From CAVPDG01 sp963702535 (GTDB lineage: Bacteria; Chloroflexota; Anaerolineae; Anaerolineales; UBA4823): DNA of 64,000 nucleotides. A program made the position numbers and the translations under genes. A model generated the notes under the pieces. It saw only the letters and a list, made by a program, of their open reading frames with translations. It made no database searches and was not told where the DNA came from. Positions 30,485 through 39,945 of this stretch are shown here, piece after piece (the first letter of the stretch is position 1; every line of letters starts with the position of its first letter). Location of the stretch: contig CAVPDG010000024.1 of assembly GCA_963702535.1 (NCBI GenBank), forward strand, positions 248,001 to 312,000, given 5' to 3'.

Positions 30485-30960
30485 GCCTTCCGCCGTTGGT
30501 GCACCAGCAGAGCCAGCAGCAGATCCCAACCCAGCAGGAATGCGCCCTGGCAGAGGATGCCCCAGCCCATCCCGCGGCGTAAGCCGGGTTGCTTTTGCGG
30601 CTTATCGATAGGAGTGCTCGCCAGCCAGGCGCCGGCGGCGATGTAGCCCACGTCCAGCCCGGCGTTTACCAGCACCAGGCGCTCGAACTTTTGCGCCTGG
30701 ACGGCGTGCTGCGTGGGGCTGATCTCGCCCTGTTTCAGGCGCTTCTGGTTGCGCCAGGCGCTGCTCAAGCCGAATAACGCCAGCAGCAGGTTGATGGCTC
30801 CCCATCCCGCAAACTGGCTGCCGTAGCCGCGCACCTGCCTGTCATCATTGCGCATCCAGACCATACCGGCTGCGATGGAGCCCAGCGCCCAGACCAGCAG
30901 CGCCGGAAAAAGGCGCAGTTGGAAGCGATACAGGTTGAATTTGCCGTTTGAATGGTCCAT
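30481..30960 (-). CDS. Small membrane protein of the carotenoid operon, function unknown
   Basis: The 159 residues hold four hydrophobic helices (FPALLVWALGSIAAGMVWM; GWGAINLLLALFGLSS; LVLVNAGLDVGYIAAGAWL; GILCQGAFLLGWDLLLALL) and a basic loop RNQKRLKQGEISP. It may belong to a DUF6992-like family (from memory). It overlaps the cyclase start by 4 bases and lies 2 bases from the end of crtB, so it is firmly inside the operon. A role in pigment membrane organisation or as an accessory subunit is possible, but nothing in the sequence shows catalysis. Confidence 0.8.
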   Translation of the reverse strand: MDHSNGKFNLYRFQLRLFPALLVWALGSIAAGMVWMRNDDRQVRGYGSQFAGWGAINLLLALFGLSSAWRNQKRLKQGEISPTQHAVQAQKFERLVLVNAGLDVGYIAAGAWLASTPIDKPQKQPGLRRGMGWGILCQGAFLLGWDLLLALLVHQRRKA

Positions 30961-30962
30961 AG

Positions 30963-31908
30963 CTAGGATTTTCGGATCGCCCAGTAGGATTTGAGCGCAA
31001 AACCGACTTTGCGGGCGGTTCCCGGACCGGCGCGCCGGGTGAATACATCATAGTCGTTGCGCCGGATGCTGGCGATGATGCCGCGGTAGATCTCCAGGGC
31101 GCTCATCACTGCCCATCTCCCGCTGGCAAGCTTCTTCACGCTCTCGCGGGCGATGTCATAGTAACCGGTTGTGCGCTCGAACTCGAAATCCAGCAGCTCG
31201 ATGAAGCTCTGGCTGATGGTCCCGGCTGCCAGGTCGCTCTCCCGGTAGCCGAAACGCTGCAGATCCTCCAGGGGGATGTAGACGCGCCCGATGCGCCAGT
31301 CGTAGCCGATATCGCGCCAGAAATTGCTCAATTGCATGGCGATCGACAGGCAGTCCGCCCCGTGCAGGGCGTCCTCGAAGGTGTAGCACGGACCCATGCG
31401 CTCGCAGGAGACGCCCAGGATGTGAGTCATCGCTCGCCCTACCGGGATGGCGCTGCCCTCCATGTAATGCAGCAAGTCGCTAAAGGTCGCGAAGCGGGTT
31501 ACGGTCAGGTCCTCGCGCATCGCCCGGAAATAAGCCGTCATCGTTTCCGCTGGGATGCTGAAGCGATGTGGCGGTGTCCAGGTAGGCGCGCATCACCGGG
31601 TGCGGGCTGCTGCCCCGGCTGAACGCCTCCCAGTACGTTGCCTCCCAATCGTCGATGGCTGCCAGCGGCGAGCTGAAGCCGGAGTGCGAAACATCGACCC
31701 GGTCGTCGCCCACCCGCATCAGGGCATACAGTGCTTCCACGTGGGGTAGCTTTTCCGCAGGCAGGTACTTGCTGGCTGTTGAATAATTCTTGCTCGCCCG
31801 CAGCATGATCTCCCTGCAGGCGGCGTAGTCTGCCGCGCTGGCAATGCCTGTCGTCGCATGGGCCTCGGGCAGGCTGCTCACCGGGTGGAGTGGGTAGTCT
31901 AGGTCCAT
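30963..31908 (-). CDS. crtB: Phytoene synthase (one frameshift)
   Basis: The N-terminal piece from ATG 31908 contains ASKNYSTASKYLPAEK and the first Asp-rich motif RVGDDRVD. The second piece has EGSAIPVGRAMTHILG and the second Asp-rich motif NFWRDIGYDWRIGRVYIP. The frames join near 31550. The restored length is about 315 residues, normal for squalene/phytoene synthases. It condenses two geranylgeranyl diphosphates to phytoene, the committed step of the pathway. Its ATG lies inside the last codons of crtI copy B (10-base overlap), so the two first pathway enzymes are translationally coupled. Confidence 0.92.
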
Positions 31909-33385
31909 TCTTTGCCGATCCTTTCCGTAACCAGTCGGGAGGAAATCATCACCATGGGCATGCCGATGCCCGGATACGTGCCTTGCCCGACAAAGTACAA
32001 CCCGCGCACGTTCGCGGCTTTGTTATGCGGTCGAAAATAGGACGACTGGAAAAAGCCTTGCGAGAGCGATCCGAAAGCCGTCCCCAGCGTGGCGTTGATG
32101 TCCGCCAGCCAGTCTCCAGGGCGGTACTGCCGCTCCCAGACGATGTGCTGGCGGATGTGTGGATCGACGATCTGTTCCAGCCGGTCGAGAAGCTGCTCGC
32201 GCAGCCTGGGCGCTGCACGCTCCCAGTCGATATTTGCCTCCAAATTGGGCATCGGCGCCAGCAGGTAGATCAGGCTGTGACCGGGCGGCGCCAGGCTTGG
32301 GTCGGTCACCGTCGGGATATTCATGTGGAAGGATGGGTCTTCCGGCAGGCGCTTATCGGCGAAGATGGCGTCCAGGTTGGCACGGTAGTCTTGCGAGAAG
32401 TACAGCGCCTGGTGGCGCACGTGCGGGTAGGTTTTATCAACGCCCAGGTAGAGGATGAAGCCACTGCAGGCGTACTGCATCCGGTCTAATTTGCCGGGGT
32501 TGTAGCGCCCCTGGTAGGGCGCGAGGCACCAGCTTGCGGTACGTATAGGGCAGGTCGGCGTTGGATACCACCAGGTCAGCCTTCAGAACCTCGCCGCCCG
32601 CCAGGCGCACACCGCTGGCGCTGCCCTTCTCGATGCAGATCTCTTCCACCGGGCTGCCGGTGCGCACCTCCACGCCCATTTGCTCGCCCAGGCGCAGCAT
32701 ATCTTCGATCATGCTGTAGATGCCGCCCATCGGGAACCACATGCCCAGCGCCAGGTCGGCGTAAGTGATGAGGCTGTACATCGCCAGGGCGTCGAAGGGC
32801 GAGAGTCCCAGGAACATCGAGTGGAACGAGAAGGCTTTGCTCAGCTTGTCGTTCTGATCGAAGTAGTCGGCTACCTGGCGGTACAGGTTCTGGTGCGCTT
32901 TGGTTTGCAGCAGGCGCAAGCCCGCCCGGGGGTTTGCCAGGTCGGTCAGCCGGTCGAAATTGCGATCGACAAACGCCATGCCCAGCTCATATTTCTTGGC
33001 GCTGTCGCCGATGAAGCGGAACAACCGCTCGGCGCTGCCCGCCTGCACTTTCTCCACTTCCCTCGCCAGGAGAGCCATGTTGCTGTACAGGTCGATGAAA
33101 GTGTTGTCGTGGTAGTAGATGCGGTAATTGGGGTCGAGCTGCACCAGCTCCAGGCGCTGGTTCAGGTCGTGCCCGATCGAGCGATACAGCTCTTCGAAAG
33201 CGGATTTCATCACCAGGATCGTGGGACCCGTGTCTGGCGCGGAAGCCGTTCTCCATCAACAGGTTGCTGCGCCCGCCGGCGCGCCCCTGCTTCTCGACGA
33301 TGGTCACCTCAAAACCCAGCCGCCTCAGCCGCAGGGCTGTCGCCAGCCCGCCCATCCCCGCCCCGATGATCACCACGCGCTTCAT
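31899..33385 (-). CDS. crtI: Phytoene desaturase CrtI, copy B, first gene of the carotenoid operon (two frameshifts)
   Basis: MKRVVIIGAGMGGLATALRL is the FAD-binding start, GMWFPMGGIYSMIEDM the central motif and GLYFVGQGTYPGIGMPMV the C-terminal signature of phytoene desaturases. Breaks near 33230 and 32510 place these in three frames; restored length is about 495 residues. Its position first in the operon and coupling to crtB suggest it is the main phytoene-to-lycopene desaturase, while copy A acts later (inference). A near-consensus promoter lies 24-52 bases upstream of its ATG. Confidence 0.88.
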
Positions 33386-33408
33386 TGTGTCGTTGCTCCA
33401 GTTTTGTT

Positions 33409-33437
33409 ATTGTACCGGAATGTTTATGTATTGTCAA
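33409..33437 (-). promoter_or_regulatory. Near-consensus sigma70 promoter of the carotenoid operon
   Basis: Reading the minus strand, a perfect -35 TTGACA (33432-33437) is followed after exactly 17 bases by TACAAT (33409-33414), 5 of 6 matches to the -10 consensus. The crtI ATG is 24 bases further downstream. This is among the best promoter matches in the window and implies strong transcription unless repressed. Confidence 0.8.
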
Positions 33438-33453
33438 GATAATATATACATAA
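33424..33453. promoter_or_regulatory. Inverted repeat overlapping the crt -35 box, candidate operator
   Basis: TTATGTAT (33424-33431) and ATACATAA (33446-33453) are perfect 8-base inverted arms with a 14-base centre that contains the -35 hexamer. Binding there would block RNA polymerase. Light-responsive MerR-family repressors (CarH/LitR) control carotenoid operons in other bacteria, but no regulator gene is adjacent and the cognate protein is unknown. The rest of the 33386-33897 gap holds a candidate livK promoter and no gene. Confidence 0.5.
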
Positions 33454-33675
33454 CTTATATAATCAGCTGTCTGCCTTAAACGCCTGACGCCCAGCGAGCC
33501 TGCCCTTGCTCTCGGGTCTGTTGGATGCATGTCTTCAGCCTGTGGGATTGCGCTTGCGTGCTTCGCTGCTTCGGGCGTGATGTTTAAAGTTTATCATGGA
33601 TAATCCATCTGCCGGGCATGGGCTTGTAAACGCTTGGTTAACGATCGCCCGTGATACAGATCGGAAGATTGTAGC

Positions 33676-33705
33676 TTGACATCCCGCGTGGGATTATGGT
33701 AGCAT
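33676..33705 (+). promoter_or_regulatory. Candidate promoter of the Liv transporter operon
   Basis: TTGACA (33676-33681) and TAGCAT (33700-33705) are separated by 18 bases on the plus strand. The spacer holds a small palindrome ATCCC-GCGT-GGGAT (33681-33694). The site is about 190 bases upstream of the substrate-binding protein start, leaving a long leader in which I recognise no known riboswitch. Confidence 0.5.
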
Positions 33706-33897
33706 GGGAACGTTTCCAGCGCTTTATTTCATTGTCAGAAGTGGCATCTCCGCTTGTCCTGCTTCAATAGAATATTGGTATCGCATCCTCTGGTATTGCT
33801 TGAATAGCCTTCATCCTGCATAACTTTTGTCGGTCAAAGGTGTTTCCTCGAAAGAAGGATCGCCTTTTGGTAAATCCATCACAAAGGAGAAGAAGAT

Positions 33898-35083
33898 ATG
33901 AAGAAGGCAAGATTGTGGTTCGTGTTGTCTGTGCTGCTGGTTGCCAGCCTGTTGCTGGCGGCTTGCGGCGGGGGCGCCCAGCAGGAGCAAACCATCAAGA
34001 TCGGCTCCGCGCTGTGCCTTACCGGCATCCAGGCGCCTCTGGATGAGCCTGCGCTGAAGGGCGCCCAGGTCGCCGTAGATGAGATCAACAAAAAAGGCGG
34101 CGTGTTAGGGAAGCAGCTCGAGCTGATCAACCTGGATTGTAAAAGCGATCCGGCTACCACCGCCAATGTGGCGGTGCAGCTCATCGACCAGGGCGCTAAA
34201 GCCCTCATCGCCCCCAGCGACTTCGACTTTGGCGGTCCTGCCAGCAGCGAAGCCCAAAAAGCTGGCCTGGTCGGTCTCTCCCCGGCGGCTTCTTCCCCCT
34301 TCTACGGCTCAAACGCCCTCGGCGACAAGCAGTTCACCATGTCGATGTGGAACACCACCATGGGCGCCGCTGCAGCGCAGTACGCCCGCGAGCAGGGTTG
34401 GGATACCGCCTATGTGGTCACCGATGATTTCATCCAGTACACCAAGGACCTCGGTCTCTACTTCGTTGAGCATTTCAAGACCCTTGGCGGCACGGTGCTG
34501 TTCGAAGAGTCCTACACCCAGGGCGCGGGGGATTTCTCCGCCCAGCTTGCCCGCATTAAAGCCCTGCCCGAGCAGCCGGATTTCTTCTACATCTCCTCGT
34601 ACATGCCGGATCTGGGCATGATCATCCGCACCATGCGCGAAGCGGGCATCACCCAGCCCATCCTCGGCGGCGACTCTTACGATGATCCCGGCTTGTTCCA
34701 GGCGCTGGGACCCGAGTACGGCAGCGATATCGTCTTCGCCACTCACACCTGGGTCTCCCCCGATACCTCTCCCCAGATGGCTGAATTCCTGAAAGCCTAT
34801 GAGGCGAAATTCGGTAATCCGCCGGAGGCGATGTGGGCAGCCCCCGGTTGGGATGCGGTCCATATCCTGGCTGGCGCTATGGAGAAAGCCGGCAGCACCG
34901 ATGGCGCTGCCATGGCAAAAGTCATGGAAGACAATACCTGGGACCTGCTGACCGGGCAGCTTGGATTGGGAGCCCGCCAGTAAAGGTCACGAGACGCACA
35001 AGCAAGCCGCCATGGTCAAGCTGACCGGCGGCGTGCCGGCATTCCTCGGCTGGCTCATGCCTGAAAGCCAACCCGCACCGTAA
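33898..35083 (+). CDS. Liv-type ABC transporter substrate-binding lipoprotein (frameshift at C-terminus)
   Basis: The signal peptide ends in a lipobox (LLLAACGGG), so the protein is tethered outside the membrane. The periplasmic-binding fold typical of branched-chain amino acid receptors follows: IKIGSALCLTGIQAPLDEPALKG, GVLGKQLELINLDCKSDPA, and the hinge regions. A break near 34965 hides the natural end: the restored C-terminus reads DWEPASKGHETHKQAAMVKL...ESQPAP with TAA at 35081-35083. The start is supported by AGGAG at 33888. It delivers substrate to the four downstream Liv proteins. Family members also bind amides, urea or aromatic compounds, and the adjacent amidase makes such ligands possible. 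Confidence 0.9.
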
Positions 35084-35091
35084 GATCTTCC

Positions 35092-35135
35092 GGGGGGATT
35101 TTGTGCGGCGATGTTCATCTGCACAAAATCCCCCC
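35092..35135 (+). terminator. Hairpin between receptor and transporter genes, probable attenuator
   Basis: GGGGGGATTTTGTGC (35092-35106) pairs perfectly with GCACAAAATCCCCCC (35121-35135), a 15-bp stem with a 14-base loop. It begins 9 bases after the receptor stop and is not followed by a T run. Such a structure would reduce readthrough and stabilise the receptor mRNA, giving excess binding protein over membrane components. Confidence 0.65.
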
Positions 35136-35150
35136 ACCCCCAAAAACTCA

Positions 35151-35918
35151 ATGTCCGATACCCCTGAAGCGCTAACGAACCACAACACCCTGACCATCCA
35201 GGGGCTGTGTAAGTATTTTGCCGGTCTGCATGCCCTGGATGGCGTGAGTTTTACCCTCGCGCGCGGCGAGATCCTCGGGCTGATCGGTCCCAACGGCTCG
35301 GGTAAAACCACACTGATCAACGTCGTCACCGGCTTGCTTTCCGCCACCAGCGGGCAGGTCTTTGTGGACGGCGCGGAGATCACCAATAAAAAGCCTTACC
35401 AGATCGCCCATGCCGGGCTGGCGCGCACTTTCCAGACCATCCGCTTGTTCCGCGAGCTCACCGTCCTGGAAAACGTGGAGGTTGCCGCCGTCAGCATGGG
35501 TCTTTCCCGCCGGGCAGCCCGAGAGCGGGCGCTGCTGGTTCTGGAAGAGATCGGCATCTCCCGCTGGGCAGAGATGCGCGCCGGCGCGCTGCCCTACGGT
35601 CTGGAGCGGCGCGTGGAAGTGGCGCGCGCCCTGGCGACTCAGCCGCGCTTCTTATTCCTGGATGAGCCTGCTGCCGGTCTGAACGAAGACGAGAGTGACG
35701 AGCTGCTCCAGGTGTTGGTCGCCATCCCGTCTCGCCGGAACCTGGGACTGCTCATCGTCGATCATGACATGCACCTGATCATGCGCCTTTGCCACCGGCT
35801 GCACGTGCTGAACTTCGGCAAGACCATCGGTGAGGGAACCCCCGAAGAAGTGCGCAAGATCCCGGCAGTGCTCCAGGCTTACCTGGGTAAGAGCGCACGG
35901 GAGGCAGAGCATGCTTGA
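35151..35918 (+). CDS. livG: ABC transporter ATP-binding protein, LivG type
   Basis: These 255 residues carry all ABC motifs: Walker A GPNGSGKTT, the Q-loop TFQTIRLF characteristic of LivG, a signature region reading LPYGLERRVEVARAL instead of LSGGQ, Walker B FLFLDEPAAGL and switch His in VDHDMHL. The LPYG form of the signature is normal for LivG. The ATG at 35151 is preferred over earlier in-frame codons, which would fall inside the hairpin. Its stop overlaps the start of the next gene. Confidence 0.93.
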   Translation: MSDTPEALTNHNTLTIQGLCKYFAGLHALDGVSFTLARGEILGLIGPNGSGKTTLINVVTGLLSATSGQVFVDGAEITNKKPYQIAHAGLARTFQTIRLFRELTVLENVEVAAVSMGLSRRAARERALLVLEEIGISRWAEMRAGALPYGLERRVEVARALATQPRFLFLDEPAAGLNEDESDELLQVLVAIPSRRNLGLLIVDHDMHLIMRLCHRLHVLNFGKTIGEGTPEEVRKIPAVLQAYLGKSAREAEHA

Positions 35919-36633
35919 GCTTACCGACATCCATGCCCGCTATGGCGCCATCACCGCTTTGCGCGGCATTTCCCTCTCCGTCAGCCAGGGTGAGCTGGTC
36001 GCTTTGCTGGGCGTCAATGGCGCCGGGAAATCCACCACCCTGGCGACGATTGCCGGGGTGATGCGCCCCTGGCAGGGGAGCATCCTCTTCGATGGCGCCT
36101 CTACGCTGGGCAAATCTCCCGAGCAGATCGCCCGCCTGGGCATTTCCCTGGTGCCGGAAGGGCGCGATATCTTCCCCAGCCTGACCGTGGATGAGAACCT
36201 GCGCCTCGGCGCCTACACCCGCAGAGATAAAAACGAGTACCGCCGCAACCTGGCTGAGGTTTTTGATCTCTTTCCCGTGCTCAAAGAGCGCCTCCAGCAG
36301 CCTGGCGGCACGCTCTCCGGCGGCGAGCAGCAGCAGCTTGCGATCGCCCGCGCCCTCATGTCCAGCCCGCGCCTGCTCATGCTGGACGAGCCCTCCCTCG
36401 GATTAGCCCCGGCTCTGGTTGACCAAATCTTCGAGCTGATCGACCGTCTGCACCAGCGAGGCGTCACCATCCTCCTGGTTGAGCAGAACGTGGACCGCAG
36501 CCTGGAGATCGTCGACCGCGCCTATGTCCTGAGCACCGGTCTGATCGAAAGCCAGGGCACCCCGCAGCAGTTGCGGGCGCATGCCGATATCGAAGGCATC
36601 TACATGGGCGTGCGCCGCCAGAAGGGCGCATAG
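35911..36633 (+). CDS. livF: ABC transporter ATP-binding protein, LivF type
   Basis: The 240-residue partner ATPase has Walker A GVNGAGKSTT, signature LSGGEQQQLAIARAL, Walker B LLMLDEPSLGLAP (the GLAP tail is typical of LivF) and switch His region ILLVEQNVDRSLEI, where Gln-Asn replaces His as in many LivF proteins. The start ATG at 35911 overlaps the LivG stop. It energises import by forming a heterodimer with LivG. Confidence 0.93.
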   Translation: MLELTDIHARYGAITALRGISLSVSQGELVALLGVNGAGKSTTLATIAGVMRPWQGSILFDGASTLGKSPEQIARLGISLVPEGRDIFPSLTVDENLRLGAYTRRDKNEYRRNLAEVFDLFPVLKERLQQPGGTLSGGEQQQLAIARALMSSPRLLMLDEPSLGLAPALVDQIFELIDRLHQRGVTILLVEQNVDRSLEIVDRAYVLSTGLIESQGTPQQLRAHADIEGIYMGVRRQKGA

Positions 36634-36643
36634 GAGTGCTGCC

Positions 36644-37537
36644 TTGATCAACCTGGAATTCATCATCAACACCCTCAGCCTGGGCAGCCTGTATGCCATG
36701 CTCGCCCTGGGGCTGGTCATCATCTATGGCATCCTGCGCCTGGTCAACTTCGCTTACGGCGAGCTGATCATGATCGGCGGCTATACCCTCTACCTGCTCA
36801 CCGGTTTCAGCCCGCTCCCCTGGCTGGTGGTTGCAGTGATCGCGGTGCTGGTCGCCATGTTCACCAGCTTGCTCACCGAGCTGGTAGCCTTCCGCCCGGT
36901 GCGTGAAAAATCCCTCACCGCCATGCTGATCACCTCCTTTGCCGTCAGCACCTTGTTGCAGAACGGCACCTTGCTGATCATCTCGCCCCGCGCCCGGGCT
37001 GTCACCCTGCCCGAGATCTTCCAGACCAGCGTCATGATCGCGGGCACCAACGTGCCCTGGCGCAATATCCTCACCATCATCACCTGCGTCGTCACCCTGG
37101 CGCTGCTCACCCTGCTCCTGCGCCGTACGGTGTTAGGCATCTCGCTGCGCGCCGCCGCCGATAACTTCACCATGACCCGCATGCTGGGCGTGCCTGCCAA
37201 CACCGTCATCTCATCCGCATTTGCAATCAGCGGCATCATGGCGGGCATCGTCTCCATCTTCTGGATCGGTCGCACCGCATCGGTCACCCCCACGTTAGGC
37301 GCCCCGCCGTTGCTGGTGGCATTCGTCGCCACGGTCATCGGCGGCATGCGCAGTCTAACCGGTGCTGTGGTGGGCGGCTTCGTCTATGCCATCCTCATCA
37401 GCCTGTTGGGTATCTTCCTTCCGCCGGATCTGTTGCAATTTCGCGATGCCTTTATGTTTGCGATTGTGATCATCATCCTGCTCTTCCGGCCTGAAGGCTT
37501 GATCCGCAGCAAAACTTCCGTGGAGCGCGTGGGATGA
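36644..37537 (+). CDS. livH: ABC transporter permease, LivH type
   Basis: The TTG at 36644 (LINLEFIINTLSLGSLYAML) is the best start: AGGAG lies 8 bases upstream, and an earlier in-frame extension would overlap livF with non-family sequence. About eight membrane helices follow, with the family segments LGLVIIYGILRLVNFAYGEL and LLRRTVLGISLRAAADN, the loop that couples to the ATPases. The last four bases overlap the LivM start (ATGA). Confidence 0.92.
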   Translation: MINLEFIINTLSLGSLYAMLALGLVIIYGILRLVNFAYGELIMIGGYTLYLLTGFSPLPWLVVAVIAVLVAMFTSLLTELVAFRPVREKSLTAMLITSFAVSTLLQNGTLLIISPRARAVTLPEIFQTSVMIAGTNVPWRNILTIITCVVTLALLTLLLRRTVLGISLRAAADNFTMTRMLGVPANTVISSAFAISGIMAGIVSIFWIGRTASVTPTLGAPPLLVAFVATVIGGMRSLTGAVVGGFVYAILISLLGIFLPPDLLQFRDAFMFAIVIIILLFRPEGLIRSKTSVERVG

Positions 37538-38577
37538 ACCTGACCTCTCGCCTCAAGCCTTATAACACCCCTCTCACCCTGGTAGCGGGCATCTTGCTGA
37601 TCGGTGTCCTGACCCAGTTGCTGGGTATCCCGCTGCTGGTCCGCATTGTCACCGTCATGTTCGTCAGCCTGATCCTGGTGTTGGGGCTTCAGCTCTACAT
37701 GGGCAATTCTGGCATCCTGTCCTTCGCGCATATTGGCTTCATGGGCATCGGGGCTTACGCCTCCGTGCTTTTTTCCATGACCCCCACCGCCAAGGCGATG
37801 ACCAACCCGGATATGTATCCTTTCCTGATCCCACTGCACCTGCCCTTCCTGCCCTCCTTGCTGATCGGCGCGCTGGTTGCGGCTTTCATTGCCGCACTGG
37901 TCGGCTTCCCACTCATGCGTCTCTCGGATGCCGCGGCGGTCATCACCACCTTCGCCCTGCTGGTGATCATCCACGTGGTGCTGGTGCATTGGGACCCCGT
38001 CTCCAATGGTCCGCGCACCATGTTTGGCGTGGATAATTACACCAATCTGTGGATGAGCGTTGGGTTCTGTATCCTGACGGTGTTTGCGGTTTACCTTTTC
38101 AAGGAGTTGCGCGTCGGCTTGCGCCTGCGCGCTACCCGCGATGATGCCTATGCTGCCGCCTCGATCGGCATCAACATGGTGGTGATGCGCTGGCTGGCGT
38201 TCATCGCCGCCGCGTTCATCGCCGGCGTGGGCGGGGGGCTTTGGGCGCACTACATCACGTTCTTCTCCCCTTACTCCTTCTACCTAAATCAGACTTTCCT
38301 GGTGCTGGCTATGCTTGTCATCGGCGGTCCCTTCAGCGTGACCGGGGCGGTGGTGGGTACGCTGGTGGTGACCATCGCCCGCGAAGCGCTGCGCGCCATT
38401 GAGAATTATGTCAACATTCTGCAGGTCTTCCCGGAAGGCTTCTTCGGTTTTACCGAGGTGGTGCTGGCGATCGTTTTGATCGTGATCCTGGTGTACCGTC
38501 CGAGCGGTATTATGGGCAGCCGGGAGTTTACCTGGCCCCTGCGCCGCCGCAAGGCTGAGCCTGCTGAAAACAAGTGA
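37534..38577 (+). CDS. livM: ABC transporter permease, LivM type
   Basis: This 347-residue permease has about nine membrane helices and the hallmark regions LQLYMGNSGILSFAHIGFMG near the N-terminus and VGLRLRATRDDAYAAASIGI in the coupling loop. It completes a five-gene importer in the order receptor, LivG, LivF, LivH, LivM. The next gene, a C69 peptidase, starts 20 bases later and is probably in the same transcript. Confidence 0.93.
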   Translation: MNLTSRLKPYNTPLTLVAGILLIGVLTQLLGIPLLVRIVTVMFVSLILVLGLQLYMGNSGILSFAHIGFMGIGAYASVLFSMTPTAKAMTNPDMYPFLIPLHLPFLPSLLIGALVAAFIAALVGFPLMRLSDAAAVITTFALLVIIHVVLVHWDPVSNGPRTMFGVDNYTNLWMSVGFCILTVFAVYLFKELRVGLRLRATRDDAYAAASIGINMVVMRWLAFIAAAFIAGVGGGLWAHYITFFSPYSFYLNQTFLVLAMLVIGGPFSVTGAVVGTLVVTIAREALRAIENYVNILQVFPEGFFGFTEVVLAIVLIVILVYRPSGIMGSREFTWPLRRRKAEPAENK

Positions 38578-38597
38578 TTGGATGGTGAGGACAGACC

Positions 38598-39890
38598 ATG
38601 TGTGATACTTTCGTAGCCCTGCCAGGGACCACGCAACATCATACAATGCTCTTTGCCAAGAGCGCCGACTGTGAAGTTAATGAAGCCAACGCGGTGGTGC
38701 GCATCCCCGCCCGCCGCCATGCCCGCGGCGAAGCTGTGCGCATCACCCACCTCGTCATCCCCCAGGCGGAGCAAACCTATGAGGTGCTGCTCACCAAAGC
38801 CTTCTGGACCTATGGCTGCGAGATCGGCGTCAATGAGTTCGGTCTCTCGATGGGGGAAGAAGCCGTCTTCACCACCGAGATGGAGAAGGAGGCGCAGGAC
38901 GGCATCATCGGTCCCGACCTGATGCGTCTCGCTTTGGAGCGATCGCGCAACTGTGGCGAAGCCATCGAGGTCATGACCCGCCTGCTGGAGCAGTACGGGC
39001 AGGGCGGCTCTGCTGAGCTCAAAGGCAATTCTCACTTCGATAGCAGCTTCATCATGTCCGATCCCGATGAAGCCTATATCCTCGAGACTGCCGGCAGGCA
39101 GTGGGCGGTCAAAAAAGTCGATGCGGTCGCTTCCATCTCCAACATGCTGGGCATCCGCCGCGACTACACCGCCTGCTCCCCTTCTGTCGCCGGCAAAGAC
39201 TGGGCGGCGGAGTACGCCCTGGCGGAAGTGCCGCCCACCCTCGGCTCGCCTCAGCGCCAGGCGGTCACTTTCAATGGCTTGCAGCAGTCCCTGGGGGAGA
39301 TCACGCCCAAGACCATGTTCGACATCATGCGCCACCATGATCCCGGGTACCATCCCGCCTCCGCTGAGGCGCACCGCAACATCTGCGTGCATGCCGGTCC
39401 GCAGGAGAACCGTTGGTGGCAGGCGGACGGCGTGATGGTCACCGACGCCGGTGCGCAGGGCGTTATGGCGTGGGTCACCGCCACCTCCGGCAACTGTGTC
39501 TCCATCTTCAAGCCCGTCTTCCTCGGTATGGACTTGCCCGACATCGGTCCTTTGCCGGCAGAGACCTTCGATCCCAAATCCCTGTGGTGGAAGCACGAGC
39601 TGCTCCACCGCCGCGCCATGGCTGACTTCGATAACCTGGTGCCCGAGATCCGCTGCGAATTTGACCAGCTCGAAGAGGATTTCCTGGAGCAGGCTCCCGT
39701 GGTGATGCGCGGCACACCCGCTGAGAAGGCGGATTTCATGGATTATTGCTTCCGCCAGGCTTACGCCGCTACGGAGGATTGGATCGCCCGGCTGCGCGCC
39801 CGCACCGATTTGCATTACGCCGATCCGGCTTACGCCGCCATGTGGCGCAAGCTCAACGCCGAAGCCGGTCTTAGCGGTATGCCCCAATAA
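38598..39890 (+). CDS. C69/secernin-type dipeptidase
   Basis: The 430-residue protein begins MCDTFVALPG. Cys2 directly after the initiator Met is the expected N-terminal nucleophile of the C69 family (dipeptidase A, secernin), exposed by Met removal. Further family features are LFAKSADCEVNEANAVV, GCEIGVNEFGLSMGEEAVF and NSHFDSSFIMSDPDEAYILE. No signal peptide is present, so it acts in the cytoplasm. Following directly on the importer, it is likely to hydrolyse imported short peptides or N-acyl amino acids (inference). GGTGAGGA lies upstream of the ATG. Confidence 0.88.
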   Translation: MCDTFVALPGTTQHHTMLFAKSADCEVNEANAVVRIPARRHARGEAVRITHLVIPQAEQTYEVLLTKAFWTYGCEIGVNEFGLSMGEEAVFTTEMEKEAQDGIIGPDLMRLALERSRNCGEAIEVMTRLLEQYGQGGSAELKGNSHFDSSFIMSDPDEAYILETAGRQWAVKKVDAVASISNMLGIRRDYTACSPSVAGKDWAAEYALAEVPPTLGSPQRQAVTFNGLQQSLGEITPKTMFDIMRHHDPGYHPASAEAHRNICVHAGPQENRWWQADGVMVTDAGAQGVMAWVTATSGNCVSIFKPVFLGMDLPDIGPLPAETFDPKSLWWKHELLHRRAMADFDNLVPEIRCEFDQLEEDFLEQAPVVMRGTPAEKADFMDYCFRQAYAATEDWIARLRARTDLHYADPAYAAMWRKLNAEAGLSGMPQ

Positions 39891-39893
39891 ATC

Positions 39894-39924
39894 AGAAACC
39901 CGATTTCTGAGAAATCGGGTTTCT
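39894..39924. terminator. Perfect palindrome between peptidase and amidase genes
   Basis: AGAAACCCGATTTCT and AGAAATCGGGTTTCT form a 15-bp perfect stem separated by a single G. It begins 4 bases after the peptidase stop and ends 21 bases before the amidase start. It lacks a clear T run, so it may attenuate rather than stop transcription. Confidence 0.55.
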
Positions 39925-39945
39925 CCCGATGATTAGGAGAACCTC

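Noticed and set aside
38406..39887. 493-codon open frame antisense to the C69 peptidase
   Set aside because: The plus-strand frame shows full family conservation with a nucleophile Cys2 and ribosome site. The antisense frame is long only because of high G+C codon bias and has no recognisable motifs.
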